NCBI GenBank assembly: GCA_031265965.1
Contig: JAISBX010000090.1
Span: forward strand, 1 to 7,117
DNA from: Oscillospiraceae bacterium
Lineage (GTDB): Bacteria; Bacillota_A; Clostridia; Oscillospirales; Oscillospiraceae
DNA length: 7,117 bases
Direction of reading: 5' to 3'
The position numbers and the translations under genes were made by a program. Positions within the stretch are counted from its first letter, which is position 1; each line of letters opens with the position of its first letter. Below the pieces are notes generated by a model. It was not told where the DNA came from. It made no database searches and saw nothing but the letters and a program-made list of their open reading frames with translations. Below are positions 1 to 5,504 of the stretch, in pieces.

Positions 1-230
1 CGAAGCCGCGTAATCTCCGCATCCTTGTCGGCGAGAGCTGCGTCCTTGTCCGCAACTACTCCTTGCCATTCGGCATTAGCAAGCTTTCGTTCCTCTTGTC
101 GGGCATGGTGCAGCGCCGACGCCTCGTTATGGCGGGCGTCGGCGCGCAGGCGTTCCAGTTCGCGGAACTCCGGCGACACCGTTATCTCGCGGTACGCTCC
201 TATTGCCTGTGTCACTATCGGCGCCTCCAA
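1..230 (-). pseudogene. C-terminal remnant of an Rpn/PD-(D/E)XK nuclease-family transposase-like protein (runs off window edge)
   Basis: The minus strand is open from 230 to the window start and encodes about 76 residues. They contain AIGAYREITVSPEFRELERL, then ARHNEASALHHARQEER, then a charged coiled-coil tail with two 21-nt repeats (33-53 and 12-32) giving ADKDAAL and ADKDAEI. From memory this is the C-terminal tail of the Rpn (recombination-promoting nuclease)/PD-(D/E)XK transposase family, whose catalytic nuclease domain lies N-terminal to it. That domain is absent because an in-frame TGA sits at 231-233 and repeat sequence replaces the expected upstream coding region. I therefore call it a 5'-truncated remnant. 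One caveat: a GGAGG at 224-228 lies 8 nt ahead of an in-frame GTG (213-215), so a short tail-only protein could still be translated. The true C-terminus is outside the window. Family assignment rests on recalled tail motifs only. Confidence 0.55.
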
Positions 231-245
231 TCAGCGCCACTCGTC

Positions 246-272
246 CGTAGGGGCAATCCTATGTGATTGCCC
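246..272 (+). repeat. Palindromic repeat, copy 1 (8-bp hairpin)
   Basis: The copy begins CGTAG and continues into a perfect 8-bp stem, GGGCAATC (251-258) pairing with GATTGCCC (265-272), around the loop CTATGT (259-264). It is the inverted partner of the copy at 313-339. The two match at 23 of 27 positions, and the four differences form two compensated stem pairs. Palindromes starting GTAGGGGC resemble dispersed intergenic repeats I recall from Clostridia-type genomes, but copy number here cannot be judged from one window. Confidence 0.8.
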
Positions 273-312
273 TGACTCCCGCGCCAACAGAGAGGTGGGC
301 GGAACAGAACAA

Positions 313-339
313 GGGCGAACACATAGGTTCGCCCCTACG
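313..339 (-). repeat. Palindromic repeat, copy 2 (inverted, 8-bp hairpin)
   Basis: This is the inverted copy of the 246-272 repeat. On the minus strand it reads CGTAG, then stem GGGCGAAC, loop CTATGT and stem GTTCGCCC. On the plus strand the arms are 313-320 and 327-334. The loop and the flanking CGTAG are identical to copy 1. On the minus strand the stem is followed by a T-rich run (TTGTTCTGTT, 303-312), so a leftward transcript could use it as a weak terminator or attenuator. The pair with its 40-nt core (273-312) makes a 94-bp inverted-repeat unit of MITE-like shape, with no visible coding capacity. Confidence 0.8.
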
Positions 340-369
340 AACGGGCGGGCGCAACACCTCTCACAAAGT

Positions 370-398
370 ATTATCGCACATTTGCGGCCGGATTTCAA
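370..398 (-). promoter_or_regulatory. Predicted sigma-A-type promoter, leftward (toward repeats and Rpn-like remnant)
   Basis: On the minus strand TTGAAA (398-393) and GATAAT (375-370) are separated by exactly 17 nt. The -10 hexamer is preceded by TGC, an extended -10 element. Transcription would start near 363 and cross both hairpin repeats before reaching the GGAGG/GTG of the remnant at 228-213. It may be the surviving promoter of the original nuclease gene. The match is by eye against the consensus. Confidence 0.55.
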
Positions 399-467
399 CG
401 AAAATTTTATGATCCGCTTCCGGTCGCGCCGATCAACAATAAACCCGAACACCATCCGCCAACCCCC

Positions 468-496
468 TTGAAAAACCGGCGCGATTGGATTATACT
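468..496 (+). promoter_or_regulatory. Predicted sigma-A-type promoter of the MATE-pyrE unit
   Basis: TTGAAA (468-473) and TATACT (491-496) are spaced by 17 nt, close to the sigma-A consensus. The predicted transcript start near 503 leaves a leader of about 20 nt before the GTG at 524. No riboswitch, attenuator or pyrimidine-responsive leader fits in so short a leader. The promoter also shows that the in-frame TTG at 485 cannot be the start codon, since it lies within the spacer. Confidence 0.72.
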
Positions 497-510
497 GTAT
501 ACATCAAAAA

Positions 511-518
511 AAGGGGAG
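511..518 (+). promoter_or_regulatory. Ribosome binding site that decides the MATE start
   Basis: AAGGGGAG lies 5 nt upstream of GTG 524-526. It supports that codon over the in-frame TTG at 485 (inside the promoter), the GTG at 518 (overlapping this site) and the ATG at 560 (only poorly spaced purines upstream). Confidence 0.7.
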
Positions 519-523
519 TGGTC

Positions 524-1879
524 GTGACGGCGGATAACGCGGCGGAAAAACTTGAGAGGATGACTACGCAGCCGGTGCGCAAGCTGATAATTCAGCTTGC
601 TATTCCCACCACCGCCATAATGCTTGTGTCCTCGCTCTACAATATGGCGGATACGTATTTTGTGAGTTCCTTGGGCACGAGCGCGACGGCCGCCGTGGGG
701 GTGGCATTGCCGCTCATGGCGATAATTCAGGCGCTCGGGTTCTTCTTCGGCAACGGCTCGGGGAACTACATATCGCGCGCGCTCGGCTCCGGGCAGGCGG
801 ATATGGCGGAGAAAATGGCGACGACCGGCGTATGCTCGGCGTTTATATCCGGCGCGGTCATCACTGTCTTTGGCATCATATTCATGGAGCCGCTGTCGAT
901 ACTGCTCGGCGCCACGCCCACGATCATGCCGCACGCGCGCGGGTACCTGCTGTATATCCTCATCGGCGCGCCGTTTATGATAGCGTCAATATCGCTGAAC
1001 AATCTGCTGAGATTTCAGGGCAGCGCGTTTTTCGGGATGCTGGGCATGGTGGGGGGCGCGGTGCTCAATGTGGGACTCGACCCGCTGTTCATATTCGTGT
1101 TCAAAATGGGGACCGCGGGCGCGTCGCTGGCTACGATGCTCAGCCAGACGGTGGGCTTCTTTATCCTGCTCTGGGGGACTACGCGCGCCGGCAACGTGCG
1201 CATAAGGCTCCGCAGCTTCTCGCCGCGGCCGTCTACATATTTGGAGATAATGCGCGGCGGGCTGCCGTCGCTCCTGCGGCAGGGGCTCATGAGCGTGTCG
1301 GCCGTACTGCTCAACAATATCGCGGGAGGCTACAGCGACGCGGTGATAGCGGCCATCTCCATCGTCAACAGGATAGTGCTCATCGCCAACTCCGCCATAA
1401 TCGGGCTGGGGCAGGGCTTTCAGCCCGTGTGCGGCTTCAATTACGGAGCGAAGCGGTACGACCGCGTAAAGAGCGGGTTTTGGTTTTGCTTTTTGTCGTC
1501 GTTCGCTTTTCTGCTCGCGGCGACCGGCATATGCTTCGCGTTCGCGCCGCAGATAATCGGGTTCTTCCGCAGCGACGACGAGGATGTCATGGAAGTTATA
1601 AGGATAGGCGCGTACACGCTGCGTGCGCAGAGCGTGGCGTTCCCGCTGATGAGCTGGGTCGTGTTCCACAACATGATGCTCCAGACCATAGGAAAAGCCA
1701 TACCCGCGAGCTTCCTCGCGTTTGCGCGTCAGGGGCTGTTTCTGATACCGCTGCTGTATATTATGAACGCGGCGCTCGGCGTGCGCGGAATACAGGTCGC
1801 CTCGCCGATAGCGGACGTGCTGACATTTATCGTGGCGCTGCCGATAGGCGTGACGGCATTGAAGAATTTGAGGGAATAA
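524..1879 (+). CDS. MATE-family efflux transporter
   Basis: This is a polytopic inner-membrane antiporter of the MATE family (MepA/NorM/DinF-like), which exports cationic drugs or metabolites in exchange for Na+ or H+. The substrate cannot be told from sequence. With the GTG start the protein has 451 residues, a normal MATE length, and shows about 12 hydrophobic segments in two homologous halves. The first half has IPTTAIMLVSSLYNMADTYF (residues 27-46), GNGSGNYISRALGSG (76-90) and the family-typical LNVGLDPLFIFVFKMGTAGA (181-200). The mirrored second-half signature GLGQGFQPVCGFNYGAKRYD is at residues 294-313. The start is set by the RBS at 511-518 and the promoter at 468-496. It ends 17 nt before pyrE on the same strand, so the two are probably co-transcribed. 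The gene appears intact, with no frameshift or missing helix. Confidence 0.93.
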   Translation: MTADNAAEKLERMTTQPVRKLIIQLAIPTTAIMLVSSLYNMADTYFVSSLGTSATAAVGVALPLMAIIQALGFFFGNGSGNYISRALGSGQADMAEKMATTGVCSAFISGAVITVFGIIFMEPLSILLGATPTIMPHARGYLLYILIGAPFMIASISLNNLLRFQGSAFFGMLGMVGGAVLNVGLDPLFIFVFKMGTAGASLATMLSQTVGFFILLWGTTRAGNVRIRLRSFSPRPSTYLEIMRGGLPSLLRQGLMSVSAVLLNNIAGGYSDAVIAAISIVNRIVLIANSAIIGLGQGFQPVCGFNYGAKRYDRVKSGFWFCFLSSFAFLLAATGICFAFAPQIIGFFRSDDEDVMEVIRIGAYTLRAQSVAFPLMSWVVFHNMMLQTIGKAIPASFLAFARQGLFLIPLLYIMNAALGVRGIQVASPIADVLTFIVALPIGVTALKNLRE

Positions 1880-1896
1880 CGGAGGATTTGGCGGAT

Positions 1897-2535
1897 ATGG
1901 ACGGCAAACGGGAATTTATCGGCTTTATGATAAGCTCAGGGGTGCTCACCTTCGGCGATTTTATCGCGAAGAGCGGGCGCAGGACGCCGTACTTTATAAA
2001 CACTGGCAACTACAAAACGGGCGCGCAGCTCGCCGCGCTCGGCGACTGGTACGCGAGGTGCATAGAGGACAGCGGCGAGGAGTTCGACGTGCTGTTCGGA
2101 CCGGCGTACAAGGGCATACCGCTCGCGGCGGCGGCGGCGGTCTCGCTGTACCGCATGTACGGGCGCAGCGTCCCGTACTGCTTCAACCGCAAGGAGGCAA
2201 AGGACCACGGCGAGGGCGGCGTGATCGTGGGCTATACGCCGCGTGACGGCGACCGCGTCGCGATAATCGAGGACGTTGTGACGGCGGGCACCTCCGTGCG
2301 CGAGAGCGTGGAGCTGCTCAGCTCCCTCGGCGACGTGCGCGTCACCTCCCTGTTTGTCTCGGCTGACCGTATGGAGCGCGGCACGGGAGCGCTCACGACG
2401 CTCGACGAACTGCGCACACAGATGGGCATTAACGTCTACCCCATAGTGACGGTGCGCGATATCACGGCGCTGCTGTCCGAAGACGACCCGCGCGCCGCCA
2501 AGATCGAGGAGTACCTGAAAGAATACGGCGCGTGA
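1897..2535 (+). CDS. pyrE: Orotate phosphoribosyltransferase
   Basis: PyrE converts orotate plus PRPP to OMP and pyrophosphate, the fifth step of cytoplasmic de novo UMP synthesis. The 212-residue product is a typical PyrE length. The catalytic loop RKEAKDHGEG is at residues 98-107; R98, K99, K102 and H104 sit one position before the known Salmonella residues R99, K100, K103 and H105. The PRPP-binding motif IIEDVVTAGTS is at 123-133. Also typical are FGPAYKGIPLA (67-77) and the N-terminal FGDFIAKSGRRTPYFINTG (19-37). The ATG at 1897 is chosen because GGAGG (1881-1885) precedes it and homology begins there. The reading frame is open far upstream through the MATE gene, but that stretch is Arg/His-rich shadow. 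No other pyr gene and no PyrR-type leader is visible, so its expression seems tied to the MATE promoter. It converges with the LtaS-like gene, with 3 bp between the stops. Confidence 0.96.
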   Translation: MDGKREFIGFMISSGVLTFGDFIAKSGRRTPYFINTGNYKTGAQLAALGDWYARCIEDSGEEFDVLFGPAYKGIPLAAAAAVSLYRMYGRSVPYCFNRKEAKDHGEGGVIVGYTPRDGDRVAIIEDVVTAGTSVRESVELLSSLGDVRVTSLFVSADRMERGTGALTTLDELRTQMGINVYPIVTVRDITALLSEDDPRAAKIEEYLKEYGA

Positions 2536-2538
2536 CGG

Positions 2539-4419
2539 CTACCGCCGAAAATTGCGCCTCCAATAGAATTGCAGCCGCGTGAAGCGCGCTATGGCCTCAC
2601 GCGCGTCCTCCGGCGGCGAGTCTGTCAGCGCGCCGCCTATGCTGTAGATGCCGGAGGTGTGGAGGACGGGCGTGCGCGCCATGACCTCGCCTGCGGCTTT
2701 CATGAACTCGTTGCCACCGAAGCCCGCGCGCGCGAAAATCTCATTAAACAGGAAGCAGGGGCTCAGATCCCCCCCGTCGCCTGTGAACGCGCCGCCCAGC
2801 GCGCGCCTTGCCGCGCCGTTGGCGAAGACGACGTAGGGCACGCCGTAGTAATCCGTAAAGCCGTGCCCGTCGTTAAAATTAAAGTCGATGCCCAGCTCCG
2901 TGTAGACGCTGTTGCCGTTGCCGAGCCACGGGTTATGGTCCCCGAACACTACGAAGAGCACGGGCTCGTCCCGCCCGTCAAAATAATCCGCCATCGCCGT
3001 CACGTTCCTAACCGTGTCCGCGGCGCCCTTGAGGTAATTGTTCAATATGACGTAACTCTCCCGGGAAAAGCCCGTGTTCGCGGCGTACTCCTCCGTAAAC
3101 GACTCCACACTGTCGCTGTACGGCCCGTGGTTCTGGAACGTCACGTTAAAGCTGAAATAGGGCGCGTCCGAGCTCGCCGTGTGCTTTTCGTAGAGCGCGA
3201 TGATCTCCGAAAACAGCACCCCGTCGTCCACTGTGCCGCCCAGCAGCTCCTCGTAGTGATTTTCGCTGAAATAGTAGTCGTCGAAGCCGAGGTAGCGGTT
3301 GACGTTGCCGCGGTTGTAGAACCAGTCGTTGCCTGTGTGGCTCCCCTCGGCGGCGTACCCCTGCTCCTTTAGGTAGCGCACATAGGAGTTGACGTCGCCG
3401 CGGAACTCGCCGTTCATCGCGGAAAAGCCCGTCAGAAACGACCACTCCGTGTCCACCGTCCCGCCGGCAAAGACGTTCGTTATGAGTTGCCCCGACAGGG
3501 AGCGCTCCTCCAGCTCGTGGAACGGGCCGTATACGTCGTATGTAAATTCCAGCCCGCCGAACTTGGAAAAATCGTTGAACGCCTCGCACATGACGGCGAC
3601 TATGTTGACCTTTTTGCCGTCGGGTATGTCGTCGTACGCGTAGTCCGCAAGCAGTTCCTCCTCCGCTTCGCCGTCGTAACCGTCGGGCGGCAGTACGCGC
3701 GCGGACGTGACGCTGTGTAAAAGCGGGTATAAAAAACCGCGCGACGTGTACTGCTTCGTCGCCGACCACCGCTCCCACGCCGAGATCAGCGCGGTGTTAT
3801 CCGCGCGCGCGTACAGCTCGGCGTCCGTGTACAGCGAAAACCAGCAAGCGAGCCCCACGCCGAACGCCGCGACCAGACCGCATATGCGCTCCGTGCGCGA
3901 CCGCACCCGGCGGCGCGCGAAAAAGAACGCGCCGACACTCAGCGCGGCACAGAAAACGGCGACGGCGATGATCTTCCAGTCCGGCCTGATGCTGTAGCGC
4001 GAGCCTATGGTGCTCGCCTCCCACAGCAGGCGGATATCCGCCGCGATCAGCGGGTCGTTGCGCAGGAGCAGCTTGAAGTAGTTGACCCACGTGACCGTCA
4101 TGATCATTGCGGCGCCGAGTGAAAAAGCGAGCCACACGCGGCCGAATATGAAATAGAGCGCGAAAATGAGCAGGACGGCGGGCAGGATATTCAAAAACGG
4201 CAGCAGCGGGACGTTAAAGTACCCGAAAAGCGCGGACAGGCGCGGCGTGTCCGTCGACGCGAAATACAGGCTGATAACGCCCAAACCCACGCCCATGCAC
4301 AGCAGCAGCGCGTATGTATACGCCGTCTCGAGCGCCGGGCGCCGGGGAGAGCCTCCGCTCCGTGCGCGTGTCCCGCCGCCGGACGGTTTTTTTGTTTTTA
4401 CTTCAGTATTCATGTCCAT
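2539..4419 (-). CDS. LTA synthase-family membrane phosphoglycerol transferase (sulfatase fold)
   Basis: The product has 626 residues, close to staphylococcal LtaS (about 646), with the same layout: about five N-terminal membrane segments (roughly residues 35-55, 67-92, 94-116, 148-167, 178-196), then an extracytoplasmic alkaline-phosphatase/sulfatase-fold domain from about 270. Expected catalytic and metal residues are present: E279 in VAVMCEAF, nucleophile T321 in AGGTVDTEWSFLTG, R370 in DWFYNRGNVNRYLGFDDYY, H431 in NVTFQNHGPYSD, and D494-H495 in VVFGDHNPW. LtaS-family enzymes transfer glycerol-1-phosphate from phosphatidylglycerol onto a glycolipid or growing polymer, or onto other glycans in MdoB-type relatives; the acceptor here is unknown. 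A start at 4419 overlaps the csaB stop by 10 nt. The second ATG (4413) makes an ATGA overlap and is equally plausible. The upstream RBS is weak, so translational coupling to csaB is likely. Catalysis is well supported; calling it a true LTA synthase is not. Confidence 0.88.
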   Translation of the reverse strand: MDMNTEVKTKKPSGGGTRARSGGSPRRPALETAYTYALLLCMGVGLGVISLYFASTDTPRLSALFGYFNVPLLPFLNILPAVLLIFALYFIFGRVWLAFSLGAAMIMTVTWVNYFKLLLRNDPLIAADIRLLWEASTIGSRYSIRPDWKIIAVAVFCAALSVGAFFFARRRVRSRTERICGLVAAFGVGLACWFSLYTDAELYARADNTALISAWERWSATKQYTSRGFLYPLLHSVTSARVLPPDGYDGEAEEELLADYAYDDIPDGKKVNIVAVMCEAFNDFSKFGGLEFTYDVYGPFHELEERSLSGQLITNVFAGGTVDTEWSFLTGFSAMNGEFRGDVNSYVRYLKEQGYAAEGSHTGNDWFYNRGNVNRYLGFDDYYFSENHYEELLGGTVDDGVLFSEIIALYEKHTASSDAPYFSFNVTFQNHGPYSDSVESFTEEYAANTGFSRESYVILNNYLKGAADTVRNVTAMADYFDGRDEPVLFVVFGDHNPWLGNGNSVYTELGIDFNFNDGHGFTDYYGVPYVVFANGAARRALGGAFTGDGGDLSPCFLFNEIFARAGFGGNEFMKAAGEVMARTPVLHTSGIYSIGGALTDSPPEDAREAIARFTRLQFYWRRNFRR

Positions 4420-5504
4420 TGCATGATCTCGCTTATCATGGCCTCGTTTCTGTCCAGGCTCCCGATGAGCCCGCGGATGTTCCTGTCGAGCTTCGCGCGG
4501 ATCGCTCCGAGCTCCCGCAGCGTCCTCTCGTATTCCTCGATGAAGTACTCGCTCTTGAAGTCATAGACCGACGACATGGCCCTCAGCTCCAGCGAGTGCA
4601 TAAAAGAGTTGACTTTTGGGTCATATGATATGGCTATCATCGGCACGCCCATTACGGCCGCGTATATCAGCGAGTGCAGCCTCACGCCGACGAGCACGTC
4701 CATATTGCCTATTATGGAGAGCATTTCGCCCGTAAGATATTTGTGCTTTACCGCGCACACCTTTCCGGCGAGCCGCCGCTCGATCTCCTCTATGACAGGC
4801 AGATCCTCGGAGTAGTGGAACGGGATCAGCAGCACGCGCGCCCCGTATTCGCCGCACAGCCGCTCTATCGCTCCGCACAGCTCGTCCGTAAATTCGCTGT
4901 CAGGCTTGGGTTCCCGGATCGCCATGCCCACGACCGTGCCGCCCGTGAACGCGAAGCCCTCGCGCTCCAAGATAGCGCGCCCCACCGACAGCTCCGCCCT
5001 GCCTATGCGCAGCACGGGATCCGCCGTGACCACGACCCGCTCCGGCGGGACGCCGATCTCCCGGAGCAGCTCCGCCGACGCGCCGTCACGGACGACGATG
5101 CCGCTCGCGCGCCTGAGCGTCCACGACGTCAGCCGCCTGTTCAGCCCGGACGTTATGGGCCCTATGCCCTGGCTGTATATAAACACCTTTTTCCTGAACA
5201 AATAACCGAGCCACATGATTGCCAGATAGTACAGTATGCTTCTCTTGCTCGTGGCGTCCTGAAGCAGGCTGCCGCCTCCGCTTATGAGCAGGTCGCAGCG
5301 CCTCACCGCCGACACGACGCCGAACGCCGACTTGCGGTCGACCGACGTCACGGCGTATCTCTCGGCCGTCGTTTCGGGGCTTCGGGAGAGCACCGTGATC
5401 TGTATATCGGAGAGGTGCGCCCTCAGATTCTCCACGACGGACGTCAGAATCGACTCGTCGCCTATGTTGTTGAATCCGTAATACCCGGAAATCAGTATCC
5501 TCAT
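4410..5504 (-). CDS. csaB: Polysaccharide pyruvyl transferase CsaB
   Basis: CsaB transfers pyruvate from phosphoenolpyruvate, as a ketal, onto a ManNAc-type sugar of lipid-linked secondary cell-wall polysaccharide. In Bacillus anthracis and Paenibacillus alvei the pyruvylated glycan is the anchor for SLH-domain S-layer proteins. The 364-residue product is full length for the family. It carries the N-terminal GYYGFNNIGDESIL (residues 7-20), the glycine-rich ISGGGSLLQDATSKRSILYY (74-93), FIYSQGIGPITS (108-119), and the C-terminal block GVRLHSLIYAAVMGVPMIAI (273-292) followed by SYDPKVNSF. There is no signal peptide, which fits a cytoplasmic enzyme at the membrane face. The ATG at 5504 is chosen because the conserved N-terminus begins there and it overlaps the upstream TGA as ATGA (5501-5504); the frame stays open to 5693 but that extension is shadow of the upstream gene. 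GGCGAG just upstream is a weak RBS, consistent with coupling. Its stop overlaps the LtaS-like start. Confidence 0.93.
   Translation of the reverse strand: MRILISGYYGFNNIGDESILTSVVENLRAHLSDIQITVLSRSPETTAERYAVTSVDRKSAFGVVSAVRRCDLLISGGGSLLQDATSKRSILYYLAIMWLGYLFRKKVFIYSQGIGPITSGLNRRLTSWTLRRASGIVVRDGASAELLREIGVPPERVVVTADPVLRIGRAELSVGRAILEREGFAFTGGTVVGMAIREPKPDSEFTDELCGAIERLCGEYGARVLLIPFHYSEDLPVIEEIERRLAGKVCAVKHKYLTGEMLSIIGNMDVLVGVRLHSLIYAAVMGVPMIAISYDPKVNSFMHSLELRAMSSVYDFKSEYFIEEYERTLRELGAIRAKLDRNIRGLIGSLDRNEAMISEIMQWT

Noticed and set aside
246..339. Two repeats as the start of a CRISPR array
   Set aside because: The copies are inverted rather than direct, only two exist, and the spacing unit is single; palindromic intergenic repeats explain them better.
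25..471. Plus-strand 148-codon frame and minus-strand 74-codon frame (231-455) at the left edge
   Set aside because: Both run through the hairpin repeats and promoters, show no family motifs, and the first is antisense to the Rpn-like tail.
832..1896. Long open frame in the pyrE frame running back through the MATE gene, suggesting a large fusion with PyrE
   Set aside because: The upstream translation is Arg/His/Ala-rich with no recognisable motif, it overlaps a clearly real MATE gene, and a good RBS and start for pyrE exist at 1881-1899. It is a GC-rich shadow frame.
2126..2141. GCG triplet run in pyrE as a phase-variable repeat
   Set aside because: It encodes an alanine stretch (about residues 77-81) common in PyrE helices, and codon bias toward GCG throughout the window explains it.
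2526..2547. CGGCG...CGCCG inverted repeat spanning the pyrE/LtaS-like stop codons as a bidirectional terminator
   Set aside because: Only a 5-bp stem with a 12-nt loop, and no T tract on either side.
2569..3372. 267-codon plus-strand frame opposite the LtaS-like gene
   Set aside because: Composition is Arg/Val/Ala-rich without a domain; it mirrors the conserved coding strand of the LtaS-like catalytic domain and has no convincing RBS.
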